Below are positions 7,806-16,534 of a stretch of DNA of 64,000 bases, in pieces. A model generated the notes under the pieces. That model did not search any database and was not told the DNA's origin. It was given only the letters and a program-made list of their open reading frames with translations. The stretch spans positions 5,084,001-5,148,000 of the forward strand of contig CALNYT010000002.1 of the NCBI GenBank assembly GCA_942490885.1, written 5' to 3'. Origin of the DNA: Oceanirhabdus sp942490885 (lineage in GTDB: Bacteria; Bacillota; Clostridia; Clostridiales; Clostridiaceae). The translations under genes and the position numbers were made by a program. The number at the start of each line of letters is the position of its first letter. Within the stretch, counting starts at the first letter, position 1.

Positions 7806-8027
7806 ATGAATAATAATAAAGTAGATAAAGGGTTTAAAATTCTTTATGGGAAATTAAGCAACAGAAGAAAATTTATAAGAACTTTATGGATAACTCCTTT
7901 CATTATTATGTTGTCAATCTACATGTTTTATACAGGCGATATTCTTTTTCCTATATTTTTAATTTCTGCATTTTTCATACAATTAATTTATACATATTTC
8001 AAATGGAAAGCAGAAGAACAAGTTTAA
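7806..8027 (+). CDS. Small membrane protein (73 aa), candidate immunity protein
   Basis: TGGTGGTGAG lies just upstream of the ATG. A basic N-terminus (NKVDKGFKILYGKLSNRRKF) is followed by two hydrophobic spans (TLWITPFIIMLSIYMFY and ILFPIFLISAFFIQLIY) and a short KWKAEEQ tail. The family is not recognised. Basic-start, two-span proteins of this size are common next to class II bacteriocin genes; the role is inferred from position only. The preceding 240 bases hold no gene that I can see. Confidence 0.55.
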   Translation: MNNNKVDKGFKILYGKLSNRRKFIRTLWITPFIIMLSIYMFYTGDILFPIFLISAFFIQLIYTYFKWKAEEQV

Positions 8028-8029
8028 TG

Positions 8030-8088
8030 AGCTAAATAAGTTTGTCAATCAAATACACTCTTATAAAGTTGATTAAACTTTCTTAGCT
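8030..8088 (+). terminator. Long imperfect hairpin after the 73-aa gene
   Basis: AGCTAAATAAGTTTGTCAATCAA pairs, with a few bulges, with TTGATTAAACTTTCTTAGCT across an ~18-base loop. It starts at the stop of the preceding gene. The downstream T-run is weak. Confidence 0.5.
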
Positions 8089-8488
8089 TATATCAATTTT
8101 ATATTCTTCCCTACTACATAAACGCCTCTTTAATGTAAATTTTCCATTTAAAATAATTCCTACCCATGTTATCGATATTTTAAGTTTAATGATACTTACA
8201 ACAAAATATATATCCTTTAATCCATATCCTCCCATTTATATTTACAACTGTTTATATTGCAATTCTTTCTAAATATCTTTAATGTTGCCTTCTTTTATTT
8301 GCTTCAAGCCTAAGTAAATCCATTTACTTTTCTGCTACTTTTATATTTTTTGAGATTTTATTGATTATTTAAATTCATAATTTACTGTTTACTTGTATGT
8401 ATAACTTATACAGTAATGAAATATTTATATATCTATTAAATGATGGTCCTACACAAAAAGTGAATAAACGTAGTTCAAATTAATCATA
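8089..8488. other. Gene-free stretch inside the cassette
   Basis: About 400 bases with no credible gene. The plus strand is pyrimidine-rich and the minus strand purine-rich. On the minus strand, about 50 sense codons run between roughly 8255 and 8093 after a GGGAGGATATGG-like sequence (GGYGLKDIYFVV...), with stops upstream. This hints at a decayed gene, but I cannot assign it to any family. Confidence 0.3.
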
Positions 8489-8502
8489 CAAGGAGTATTT
8501 GT

Positions 8503-8832
8503 ATGAGACCTTTATCTTTGGTATTTGCTATTTGCTTTGCTATCCTGTGTTTTGGAAGTTTTCTTGAGATATTAAAACTATTAGTACCATCCCCAAATGA
8601 TAAAATATATCTTTACGGATTAATTACCACTATTATATACCTAATTATTTTAGGGTTTATAGGGCATTTTGTAATTAAACCTCTTCTAATAAAATATAAT
8701 ATTTCAGTTGTTCAAAATGTGTTTTTCATAATTATACCTATTGTTATAATTGGAGCGATTATAGTGATATTAATTGATAAAAGTATATTAGATACTGATA
8801 CATTTTATAAAAAAATGTATGGACTGGAATGA
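8503..8832 (+). CDS. Small membrane protein of unknown function (109 aa)
   Basis: CAAGGAG lies eight bases before ATG 8503. Three hydrophobic spans are visible (about residues 4-28, 37-58 and 70-92), with a short polar tail (DTDTFYKKMYGLE). No family is recognised. It is the last gene of the cassette before the right accA copy, so it may be another immunity or accessory protein, or unrelated cargo. Confidence 0.5.
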   Translation: MRPLSLVFAICFAILCFGSFLEILKLLVPSPNDKIYLYGLITTIIYLIILGFIGHFVIKPLLIKYNISVVQNVFFIIIPIVIIGAIIVILIDKSILDTDTFYKKMYGLE

Positions 8833-8929
8833 CAGTAGGACCTTGGATTACATTAATCTTTATGACAAAACATAGTTCAAGTAAATTGATATAAGCTTTT
8901 GATAATGAGAAAACATTTTATATCAAATG

Positions 8930-8960
8930 AAGCCGCAGCTCCCCAAAAGAACTACGGCTT
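8930..8960 (-). terminator. Hairpin at the end of the fatty-acid operon
   Basis: On the minus strand AAGCCGTAGTTC pairs with GGGCAGCTGCGGCTT-like bases, a 12-bp stem allowing G-U pairs, 25 bases after the accA stop. The following T content is modest (CATTTGATA), so termination may be partial. Confidence 0.6.
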
Positions 8961-9131
8961 TTAATATGTGGTAAAAATTATAAATTATTCGAAGAACTCA
9001 CCCATCTGCCTAAACTTACTATATCTCTTAGTAAGTAGACTCTCAGTAGTATCCATCTGTAATCTTGTCACTGTTTCAACAAGATTTGCTTTCATCTTCT
9101 CACATACTGCTGCTTTATCTTTGTGTGCACC
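8930..9131. repeat. Direct repeat, right copy (accA 3' end plus terminator)
   Basis: This is the resident partner of 597-793: accA terminator, stop codon and the last ~45 codons. After 9131 the sequence continues as normal accA, whereas the left copy diverges, so this copy is the complete one. Confidence 0.85.
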
Positions 9132-9932
9132 ACCTAGTGGCTCTTTAATAACTCTATCTATAATTCCGAAATTTAATAATTCCTGAGATGTAATTTTCAT
9201 AGTTTCTGCAGCTTCTGATGCTCTTGATGCATCTTTGAATAATATAGTTGCGAATCCCTCTGGTGAAAGAATTGAATAGATTGAATGCTCAAGCATCCAT
9301 ACTTCATCTGCAACAGCTAATGCTAATGCACCACCACTTCCACCTTCTCCTATTATTATTGAAACTATAGGAGTTTTTAGGTTAGCCATCTCCATTAAGT
9401 TTCTAGCTATAGCTTCCCCCTGACCTCTCTCCTCAGCACCTATTCCGCAATATGCTCCCGGAGTATCAACAAGGCATATAACAGGTCTATTAAACTTCTC
9501 AGCCTGTTTCATAAGTCTTAAAGCTTTTCTATATCCTTCTGGATGAGGCATACCGAAGTTTCTATAAATATTCTCTTTAGTATCTCTTCCTTTTTGTATC
9601 CCAATTACAGTAACATTAATTCCATTTAAAGTAGCTAATCCACCTACAATGGCATGGTCATCAGCATATCCTCTATCTCCATGAAGTTCTATAAAATCAT
9701 CGAAAACCTCTTCGATATATTCCATAGCTGTTGGTCTCTCATTCAATCGAGCGATTTTAACCTTCTGCCAAGCAGATAGTTTTGTATAGACATCTTCCTT
9801 CATAGAATCAAGTCTCTTTTCCATAAGTTCTATCTCTGCGCTAAGATCTAGTCCTTGTTCCTCAGAAACTTTTTTTAATTCTTCTATTTTATCCTTAAGA
9901 TCATACAACTTCTTTTCAAAATCAAGTACCAT
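8985..9932 (-). CDS. accA: Acetyl-CoA carboxylase carboxyltransferase, alpha subunit
   Basis: With AccD it moves the carboxyl group from carboxybiotin on AccB to acetyl-CoA, giving malonyl-CoA for fatty-acid synthesis. The 315-residue protein starts MVLDFEKKLYDLKDKIEELKK, the usual AccA N-terminal helix, behind GGTGAG. The longer frame to 10010 adds residues not found in the family. Crotonase-fold motifs are present: GRDTKENIYRNFGMPHPEGYRKALRLM, the GAYCG turn, and GEGGSGGALAL for the oxyanion pocket. It is the last gene of the fab/acc operon, and its 3' end is duplicated at 645-793. Confidence 0.96.
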   Translation of the reverse strand: MVLDFEKKLYDLKDKIEELKKVSEEQGLDLSAEIELMEKRLDSMKEDVYTKLSAWQKVKIARLNERPTAMEYIEEVFDDFIELHGDRGYADDHAIVGGLATLNGINVTVIGIQKGRDTKENIYRNFGMPHPEGYRKALRLMKQAEKFNRPVICLVDTPGAYCGIGAEERGQGEAIARNLMEMANLKTPIVSIIIGEGGSGGALALAVADEVWMLEHSIYSILSPEGFATILFKDASRASEAAETMKITSQELLNFGIIDRVIKEPLGGAHKDKAAVCEKMKANLVETVTRLQMDTTESLLTKRYSKFRQMGEFFE

Positions 9933-9980
9933 ACTCTCACCTACCTTTAGCAGTACATACCTACTACGAATTAAATTTAA

Positions 9981-10005
9981 GATACTCTGAAGCATGAAGA
10001 GTATC
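9981..10005 (-). other. Hairpin in the accD-accA gap
   Basis: GATACTCT and AGAGTATC form a perfect 8-bp stem with a 9-base loop, about 50 bases before the accA start. There is no T-run, so RNA processing or stability is more likely than termination. Confidence 0.4.
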
Positions 10006-10049
10006 ATCAATATTTATTCTTTATTCTTTATTCTCTCTTCTTTATTCTT

Positions 10050-10083
10050 TGTATAGATAAATCTACGAAGTAATTTATCTATA
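10050..10083 (-). other. Hairpin overlapping the accD stop codon
   Basis: GTATAGATAAAT pairs with ATTTATCTATAC around a ~10-base loop, and the TAG stop of accD lies in the stem. It is followed on the minus strand by AAAGAATAAAG and not by T, so it is probably not a terminator. The gap beyond is a TTTATTCT-type simple repeat. Confidence 0.45.
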
Positions 10084-10993
10084 CGTGCATTTTAAGAATC
10101 TTTCCTAAAGTTACTTTCATCTCTCTTCTATCTACAATCTTGTCTATAAACCCTTTTTCTAACAAGAACTCAGCACTCTGGAATTCCTCTGGAAGCTTCT
10201 GCTTTATTGTTTGCTCAATAACTCTTTTACCTGCAAATCCTATAAGAGCCTTTGGTTCACTTAAGATTATATCTCCCTGCATAGCAAAACTCGCTGTAAC
10301 TCCTCCAGTTGTTGGATCAGTTAAAACAGTTATATACAGTTGTCCTGCCTCACTATGTCTACTTACTGCCGCACTTGTTTTTGCCATCTGCATAAGAGAG
10401 AACATCCCCTCCTGCATTCTAGCTCCACCAGATGCTGTGAACATAATAACTGGAAGTTTATTATCTGTTGCATGTTCTATGGCTCTTGTAACCTTTTCCC
10501 CTACAACACTTCCCATGCTCCCCATCATAAACTCTGAATTCATAACTCCTATTACTGTTTTAACACTATTTATAAGTCCCACACCAGTTATTACAGCTTC
10601 ATTTTCACCAGTCTTCTCACTGTAAGTTCCTACTTTATCTTCATATCCAGCATATGAAAGAGGGTTCTTGCTTATCATATCTTTATCTAATTCAACAAAG
10701 GTTCCCTTATCTATTACCATTTCAATTCTTTTTCTACTATCAACTCTCATATGATGGTCACACTCTTTACACACCATATAATTCTTATCTAAATCCTTAT
10801 TATAAAGGATGGTTCCACACTTTTTGCATTTCTGCCACATACCCTCTGGTATAGATGGAGTATGTTCATCAATGATCATATTATTACTAATTTGACCATG
10901 TTCTTCGTTAAGTAGAATCTTCTCTGATGCTGCCTCAACAGTTGTAAGTTCTATATATTTGCTTTTCTTCTTAAATAACTTCTTAATTCCCAT
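10079..10993 (-). CDS. accD: Acetyl-CoA carboxylase carboxyltransferase, beta subunit
   Basis: Partner of AccA in malonyl-CoA formation. The N-terminal zinc ribbon is clear (CKKCGTILYNKDLDKNYMVCKEC, two Cys pairs at about residues 55-76). It is followed by the crotonase fold with GGARMQEGMFSLMQMAK and TGGVTASFAMQGDIIL. I chose ATG 10993 (MGIKKLFKKK), the usual family start, which has AAAGGTTGGTGAT upstream; the first frame start at 11017 is upstream of this site. Length 304 residues is normal. It is separated from accC by a MITE-like repeat. Confidence 0.95.
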   Translation of the reverse strand: MGIKKLFKKKSKYIELTTVEAASEKILLNEEHGQISNNMIIDEHTPSIPEGMWQKCKKCGTILYNKDLDKNYMVCKECDHHMRVDSRKRIEMVIDKGTFVELDKDMISKNPLSYAGYEDKVGTYSEKTGENEAVITGVGLINSVKTVIGVMNSEFMMGSMGSVVGEKVTRAIEHATDNKLPVIMFTASGGARMQEGMFSLMQMAKTSAAVSRHSEAGQLYITVLTDPTTGGVTASFAMQGDIILSEPKALIGFAGKRVIEQTIKQKLPEEFQSAEFLLEKGFIDKIVDRREMKVTLGKILKMHV

Positions 10994-11023
10994 ATAATCA
11001 CCAACCTTTGAACGCACTTCGTG

Positions 11024-11276
11024 CGTAGTTGAGAATTGAAAGTTGAGAGTTGAGAACGATTGATACTTTTACTGAAGTAAAAGCCACATCTTATTGTCTT
11101 TTAGTGTATAATTACCTTAATTTATTCTTCAAATAAAATATTGTATTCGTTGATACAATGTTTTATCACAAATAAAACGAGCAACCTCTCCCTGTTCCAA
11201 TAACAATAAAATCAAAATTTCACGTAGTGAAATCTCCATCGTTCTCCACTCTCAACTCCCAACTCTCCACTATACT
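11024..11276. mobile_element. MITE-like repeat, complete copy
   Basis: An element of about 250 bp in the accD-accC gap. Its ends are inverted repeats rich in GAGAGTTGAGAGTTGAGAACGAT; the right end reads the complement, ...ATCGTTCTCCACTCTCAACTC... . The middle has smaller hairpins (TTTTACTGAAGTAAAA, CACGTAGTG) and the shared AAAACGAGCA...AACAATAAAAT segment. No coding capacity. Related copies lie near 35.6, 38.3, 39.9 and 53.2 kb. Confidence 0.7.
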
Positions 11277-11319
11277 AAAATTTCATATCTATAGTTTTTA
11301 CAATGACATAGAAACCTTC

Positions 11320-12660
11320 CTATTCCATAAATCTCCCTATATACCCTGTGTCTAGATTGTTCTCAGTATAGTTCTTGTCATTTAAAATCTTTAAATGGAA
11401 ATCAATATTAGTCTTGATTCCTTTAAGAACAAACTCATCAAGAGCTCTTTTCATACGGTTGATAGCTTCATTTCTATCTTCACCATGGACGATTAGTTTA
11501 CCAACCATAGAATCATATGTAGGTGGTATAGTATATCCGTTATACATTGCACTATCTAATCTTACCCCATATCCACCAGGATAATTTAAGATTTCAATTG
11601 TTCCTGCTGAAGGCATGAAGTTTCTCTCTGGATCCTCTGCGTTTATTCTACACTCAATGGCATGACCATTTATTTTTATATCTTCCTGTGTTAGCTTAAG
11701 TTCTTCACCATAAGCTACCTTTAATTGTTCTTTAACTATATCAACACCAGTAATCATTTCAGTAATTGGATGTTCAACCTGAATTCGTGTATTCATCTCC
11801 ATGAAATAGAAATTACCGTGTATATCTAATAGGAATTCAATTGTTCCTGCATTTTCATACTCAACAGCTTTAGCAGCCTTTACAGCCACATCACCCATCT
11901 CTTTTCTTAATTGTTCACTTACTACACCACAAGGAGCCTCTTCAATAATCTTCTGATTTCTTCTTTGAATAGAACAATCTCTCTCTCCAAGATGAATAAC
12001 ATTTCCATGTTTATCACCAAGAAGTTGGATTTCAACATGTCTTGGATTCTCTATGAATTTCTCCATATACATTGTTCCATCACCAAAGGCTAGTTCTGCT
12101 TCTCTCTTTGCAGTATTAAATGCATTTGCTAGTTCTTCTTCACATCTAACAATTCTTATTCCTCTACCGCCACCACCAGCTGATGCTTTTACCATTACTG
12201 GATATCCTATTTTCTTAGCCGTTTCCTTAGCTACCTCTTCGTTTTCAATAACTCCATCACTTCCTGGAATTACTGGTACACCAGCTGCTATCATTATATC
12301 TCTAGCATTGGCCTTATCTCCCATTCTTGTAATGGTTTCTGGAGTAGGTCCTATGAAGTTAATATTACATGTTCTGCATATCTCTGCAAAATTAGCATTT
12401 TCAGATAAAAATCCAAACCCTGGATGAATAGCTTCTGCACCAGTTAAAACTGCAGCACTTATTATGTTCTTCACATTTAGATAACTATCTGCTGGTTTTG
12501 GTCCACCTACACATACAGCCTCATCAGCTAATTGTGTATGTAGCGCATCTTCATCAGCCGTTGAATATATTGCAACTGATTTTATCCCAAGTTCTCTACA
12601 TGCTCTTATAACTCTAACTGCAATTTCTCCTCTATTTGCTATTAAAACTTTTTTAAACAT
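11320..12660 (-). CDS. accC: Acetyl-CoA carboxylase, biotin carboxylase subunit
   Basis: Carboxylates the biotin on AccB using ATP and bicarbonate. It starts MFKKVLIANRGEIAVRVIRA, the signature N-terminus. Also present are the flexible ATP-grasp loop GGGGRGIR (about residue 163), the GERDCSIQRRNQKIIEE segment and the active-site stretch EMNTRIQVEHPITE (about 290). Length 446 residues is typical of AccC without a fused carrier. The 3-base gap to fabZ indicates tight co-transcription. Confidence 0.97.
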   Translation of the reverse strand: MFKKVLIANRGEIAVRVIRACRELGIKSVAIYSTADEDALHTQLADEAVCVGGPKPADSYLNVKNIISAAVLTGAEAIHPGFGFLSENANFAEICRTCNINFIGPTPETITRMGDKANARDIMIAAGVPVIPGSDGVIENEEVAKETAKKIGYPVMVKASAGGGGRGIRIVRCEEELANAFNTAKREAELAFGDGTMYMEKFIENPRHVEIQLLGDKHGNVIHLGERDCSIQRRNQKIIEEAPCGVVSEQLRKEMGDVAVKAAKAVEYENAGTIEFLLDIHGNFYFMEMNTRIQVEHPITEMITGVDIVKEQLKVAYGEELKLTQEDIKINGHAIECRINAEDPERNFMPSAGTIEILNYPGGYGVRLDSAMYNGYTIPPTYDSMVGKLIVHGEDRNEAINRMKRALDEFVLKGIKTNIDFHLKILNDKNYTENNLDTGYIGRFME

Positions 12661-12663
12661 ACA

Positions 12664-13101
12664 CTACACCCCTACTGCGAAAATAAGTTCAGCCTCAACT
12701 GCAGTCTCTCCATTAACACTAGCAATTGCCTTCCCAATTCCAGCTGGTCCTTTTCTATTGATAATTTCTACCTCAAGCTTAAGCGTATCTCCAGGAGTAA
12801 CTTTTTTTCTAAATTTAGCTTTTCTTATTCCACCGAAGTAAGCAATCTTACCTTTAAATTCATCCAAACTCAATAGAGCTACAGCACCTACCTGAGCCAA
12901 CGCTTCTATCATTATAACCCCAGGCATAACAGGCTCTCCTGGAAAATGACCTTGGAAAAAGTATTCATTCATAGTTACATTCTTATATCCTACTGCACTT
13001 TTACCTTCTTCTAATTCCTCTATATAATCTACAAATAGAAATGGATATCTATGTGGTATAATTTCCATAATCTCTTTTACATCTAATCTCTTATTACCCA
13101 T
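12664..13101 (-). CDS. fabZ: 3-hydroxyacyl-ACP dehydratase
   Basis: Removes water from 3-hydroxyacyl-ACP to give the trans-2-enoyl-ACP reduced by FabK. The 145-residue hot-dog protein shows IMEIIPHRYPFLFVD at the start, the catalytic His in QGHFPGEPVMPGV and the Glu in IEALAQVGA. It lies between accB and accC with gaps of three bases on either side. Clostridia often lack FabA; how unsaturated acids are made here cannot be seen. Confidence 0.96.
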   Translation of the reverse strand: MGNKRLDVKEIMEIIPHRYPFLFVDYIEELEEGKSAVGYKNVTMNEYFFQGHFPGEPVMPGVIMIEALAQVGAVALLSLDEFKGKIAYFGGIRKAKFRKKVTPGDTLKLEVEIINRKGPAGIGKAIASVNGETAVEAELIFAVGV

Positions 13102-13104
13102 TGA

Positions 13105-13599
13105 TTACTTCCTCCTGATTTTCATGATAGGCTGATCATACTGAACCATATCTTCATTCTTAACAAGAATTTCTACGATTTCTCCACTGACTTCAGCTGT
13201 TATCTCATTCATAAGTTTCATCGCTTCTATAATACATAGTGGCTGTCCCTTAGATACCATATCCCCTACCTTAACAAAGGCAGCATCATCTGGACTTGGA
13301 GATCCATAATATGTTCCCACTATTGGTGAATTAATATATTCGAAATTAGCATCATCTTCTATATTTGTATCAATCTTAACTATTTCATCTTTAACTTGCA
13401 CATTCGAAGGTACAGTTTCCATAGCTATTTCTTTTTCTTCTTGTTGAGGAGCATTTAATCTTTCGTTACTTATGATTCTTACTTCTCCACTTGTTCCTTT
13501 GGACATCTTTATTTTTAAGCTATCCTTCTCAAGTTCAAATTCATTTAAATTTGAATTACTGATTAAAGTAATAAGTTCCTTTATATTATTAAAGTCCAT
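13105..13599 (-). CDS. accB: Biotin carboxyl carrier protein of acetyl-CoA carboxylase
   Basis: Carries carboxybiotin between AccC and the AccAD transferase. The 164 residues comprise a helical N-terminus, an acidic linker (DEIVKIDTNIEDDANFEY) and a C-terminal biotinyl domain with EAMKLMNEI (biotinylated Lys at about residue 127), preceded by SPIVGTYYGSPSPD. The thumb region is present, as expected for AccB. The two-base gap from fabF supports one operon. Confidence 0.96.
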   Translation of the reverse strand: MDFNNIKELITLISNSNLNEFELEKDSLKIKMSKGTSGEVRIISNERLNAPQQEEKEIAMETVPSNVQVKDEIVKIDTNIEDDANFEYINSPIVGTYYGSPSPDDAAFVKVGDMVSKGQPLCIIEAMKLMNEITAEVSGEIVEILVKNEDMVQYDQPIMKIRRK

Positions 13600-13601
13600 G
13601 C

Positions 13602-14837
13602 TTATTCACTCCATTTCTTAAATAATAATGATGCATTATGTCCACCGAATCCTAGGGAATTTGAAAGAGTATAGTTAACTGTATGCTCTCTTCCTTTTCC
13701 CTTTACATAATCAAGATCTAATTCTTCATCATCAACCTTTAATCCAACAGTCTCATGAACAAAATTTTCTTGAAGGGATTTTACACATGCAATTGCTTCA
13801 ACTGCTCCACTAGCCCCTAATAAGTGACCAATCATTGATTTAGTAGAACTTACTGGTATTTTATAACCAGCTTCTCCAAAGACACTCTTTATAGCAGCTG
13901 TTTCAAACTTATCATTATATGGTGTGCTTGTTCCGTGTGCATTTATATAAGAAACGTCTTGTTTAGCAATTCCCGCTTCTTCAATAGCCATAATCATAGC
14001 TCTTGCTGCACCCTCTCCACCTGGAGCTGGAGAAGTTATGTGGTAAGCATCACATGTTGCTCCATATCCCACAACCTCAGCATAAATCTTTGCTCCTCTA
14101 GCTACTGCATGATCAAGAGATTCAAGTATAAGTATTCCTGCTCCCTCTCCCATAACAAATCCTGAACGCTCTTTATCAAAAGGTATTGAAGCCCTCTTTG
14201 GATCATTATTTGCATTCAAAGCTGTTAAAGCTGTAAATCCAGCCATTGCAAGAGGTGTTATTCCAGCCTCTGATCCACCAGTAATCGAAATATCTGAATA
14301 TCCATACTTTATATGTCTGAATGCTTCTCCTATTGCGTTTGATCCAGAAGCACACGCTGTAACAACAGTATTACATATTCCTTTTGCTCCAAACTTTATT
14401 GCAACATTCCCTGCTGCAAGATTGCTTATCATCATTGGTATCATAAATGGAGATACTCTAGTTGTATCTTTTGAAACCATCTTTTCATGCTCTTTTTCTA
14501 AGGTTGATAATCCACCTATTCCTGATCCAATAATAACGCTTAGTTTTTCCTTATTTACCTTTTCTAAGTCTATATTTGCATCCTTAATTGCTTCAGTTGA
14601 TGCAGCAAGTGCAAACTGTGTAAATCTATCTAGCTTTCTTACTTCTCTCTTATCAATATGTTCTTCTGGGATAAAATCCTTAGCTTCTGCCGCAATTTTA
14701 ACTTTAAAATTTTGAGTATCAAAGCTTTCAATAAAATCTATTGCACATTTACCCTCTTTAACATTGCTCCAAAATTTATCTACACCTGTACCTAATGGTG
14801 TAACTGCACCTATTCCTGTAATTACTACTCTATTCAC
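13602..14837 (-). CDS. fabF: 3-oxoacyl-ACP synthase II
   Basis: Condenses malonyl-ACP with growing acyl-ACP chains. The 411-residue thiolase-fold enzyme has the Cys-His-His triad: Cys in VTACASGSNA (about 163), His in NAHGTSTPYND (about 302) and His in SMIGHLLGASG (about 338). The late NSLGFGGHNAS is also typical. No second condensing enzyme other than FabH is seen in this operon. Fifteen bases separate it from fabG. Confidence 0.97.
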   Translation of the reverse strand: MNRVVITGIGAVTPLGTGVDKFWSNVKEGKCAIDFIESFDTQNFKVKIAAEAKDFIPEEHIDKREVRKLDRFTQFALAASTEAIKDANIDLEKVNKEKLSVIIGSGIGGLSTLEKEHEKMVSKDTTRVSPFMIPMMISNLAAGNVAIKFGAKGICNTVVTACASGSNAIGEAFRHIKYGYSDISITGGSEAGITPLAMAGFTALTALNANNDPKRASIPFDKERSGFVMGEGAGILILESLDHAVARGAKIYAEVVGYGATCDAYHITSPAPGGEGAARAMIMAIEEAGIAKQDVSYINAHGTSTPYNDKFETAAIKSVFGEAGYKIPVSSTKSMIGHLLGASGAVEAIACVKSLQENFVHETVGLKVDDEELDLDYVKGKGREHTVNYTLSNSLGFGGHNASLLFKKWSE

Positions 14838-14852
14838 TTAGAACACTCCTCT

Positions 14853-15593
14853 CTACATTGCCATTCCGCCGTCAACATTGACGATTTGTCCTGTAACATA
14901 AGCAGCCTCATCACTTGATAAGAATGCTACTAAATTAGCCACATCTTCTGGTTTACCCATCTTCTTTAGTGGTACTGAATTTAGAATTGCTTCTTTCACT
15001 CTATCACTTAATTCATCTGTCATATCTGTTTCAATAAATCCAGGTGCAACAGCATTCACTGTTATTCCTCTTGCAGCCAGTTCTCTAGCAGCTGATTTAG
15101 TTGCCCCTATAACTCCAGCTTTAGATGCTGCGTAATTTAACTGACCTGCATTTCCTGTGATTCCTACAACAGAAGTCATATTTATTATTCTTCCACTTCT
15201 CTGCTTCATCATTATTGGAGTTATATGCTTTATGAAATTAAAAACTCCTTTAAGGTTTACATCAATTACTCTATCAAAATCTTCTTCTTTCATTCTCATA
15301 AGTAAAGTATCTTTTGTAATACCAGCGTTATTAACCAATATATCTAATGAACCCATTTCTTTATGAGCCTCATCTATCATTTCTTTTACTCTTTCAAAAT
15401 CACTTACATCACCTTGTAGCAATAGTACTTTTACACCTTTATTTTCTAACTCTTTCTTTAACTCCTCTAATTCAGGGTTATCTCTTCTATAATTTATAAC
15501 AATATTAGCACCTTTTTCAGCTAATTTTAAAGCAATAGCTTTTCCTATTCCTCTAGAGCCTCCAGTAACAAAAGCTACCTTCCCATTTAACAT
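14853..15593 (-). CDS. fabG: 3-oxoacyl-ACP reductase
   Basis: NADPH-dependent reduction of 3-oxoacyl-ACP. The 246-residue short-chain dehydrogenase has the nucleotide motif TGGSRGIGKAIA (about 11-22), NNAG (about 91), the catalytic Ser in MTSVVG and the YAASKAG Tyr/Lys pair (about 153-157). It ends YVTGQIVNVDGGMAM, the usual C-terminus of FabG. It follows fabD after two bases. Confidence 0.97.
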   Translation of the reverse strand: MLNGKVAFVTGGSRGIGKAIALKLAEKGANIVINYRRDNPELEELKKELENKGVKVLLLQGDVSDFERVKEMIDEAHKEMGSLDILVNNAGITKDTLLMRMKEEDFDRVIDVNLKGVFNFIKHITPIMMKQRSGRIINMTSVVGITGNAGQLNYAASKAGVIGATKSAARELAARGITVNAVAPGFIETDMTDELSDRVKEAILNSVPLKKMGKPEDVANLVAFLSSDEAAYVTGQIVNVDGGMAM

Positions 15594-15595
15594 AG

Positions 15596-16534
15596 CTATT
15601 CTCCTCTCAATTTGCTTAATGTATTCTCTAATGTTTTTAAATCTTCTATATTCATACAGTTTAATTTTCTATCTACTTTCTTAACAAAACCACTTAGAAC
15701 CTTTCCTGGTCCAATTTCAATAAATGTATCTATTCCATCATCAATCATATTTCTGATTGATTTTTCCCAATATACACTACTCATTACTTGCAGCTTCATT
15801 ATTTCTTTGATATCATCACCGCTGTTTAACTTTTCACCATTCACATTCATATATATAGGTAATGAATTCTCTTTGAATTCTATATTATTCATTTCTGTAT
15901 AAAGATTTTCCGCAGCCTCTTTAAGTAATTTAGTATGAAAAGGACCACTTACATTTAATTTTAAAGCTCTCTTTGCTCCCATTTCCTTAGCAATTTCAAC
16001 AGCTCTATCAATAGCAGCAGTTTCTCCCCCAATAACAATTTGTTTTGGGCAGTTTAAATTAGATATCTGTAATACATCCTCTTTTTTAGCATTATTAACT
16101 AATTCTTCAACCTGTTCTATATCAAGTCCAATTATTGCAGCTAATGTACCATCTATATCCTTAACAGCCTCTTCCATGAAAAGACCTCTTTTTCTAACAA
16201 GGGTTACACACTCTTCAAATGATATCATTCCACTACTTACAAGTGCTGAATATTCGCCTAAACTCAATCCAGCTACTGCATGATACTCTATTCCCTCTTT
16301 TTCAAAAGCTCTAAGAGCAGCTATACTTGTTGTTAGAATTGCTGGTTGAGTATATTCTGTTTTATCAATTTTTCCCTCTTCACCATCAAAACAAATCTTC
16401 TTTATTGAAAAACCTAATTCTCTATCTGCAATATCAAATATTTCTCTACATTCCTCAATATTTTCATAAAGGTCTTTTCCCATTCCAGCATATTGAGCTC
16501 CCTGCCCTGAAAATATAAGTGCAATTTTACTCAT
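15596..16534 (-). CDS. fabD: Malonyl-CoA:ACP transacylase
   Basis: Loads malonate onto acyl carrier protein. The 312-residue protein has the GQGAQYAGMGKDL start, the nucleophile elbow GLSLGEYSAL (Ser near 90) and the His in SGPFHTKLL (about 200). Its ATG overlaps the fabK stop by one base, suggesting translational coupling. Confidence 0.96.
   Translation of the reverse strand: MSKIALIFSGQGAQYAGMGKDLYENIEECREIFDIADRELGFSIKKICFDGEEGKIDKTEYTQPAILTTSIAALRAFEKEGIEYHAVAGLSLGEYSALVSSGMISFEECVTLVRKRGLFMEEAVKDIDGTLAAIIGLDIEQVEELVNNAKKEDVLQISNLNCPKQIVIGGETAAIDRAVEIAKEMGAKRALKLNVSGPFHTKLLKEAAENLYTEMNNIEFKENSLPIYMNVNGEKLNSGDDIKEIMKLQVMSSVYWEKSIRNMIDDGIDTFIEIGPGKVLSGFVKKVDRKLNCMNIEDLKTLENTLSKLRGE

Noticed and set aside
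597..8960. A complete integrative element with its own integrase
   Set aside because: No recombinase, relaxase or transposase frame is present between the repeats; only the repeats themselves support mobility.
10140..10625. Long plus-strand reading frames opposite the acc/fab genes (for example 10140-10625 and 12053-12427)
   Set aside because: They are antisense shadows of clear housekeeping genes, with no ribosome binding sites or family motifs.
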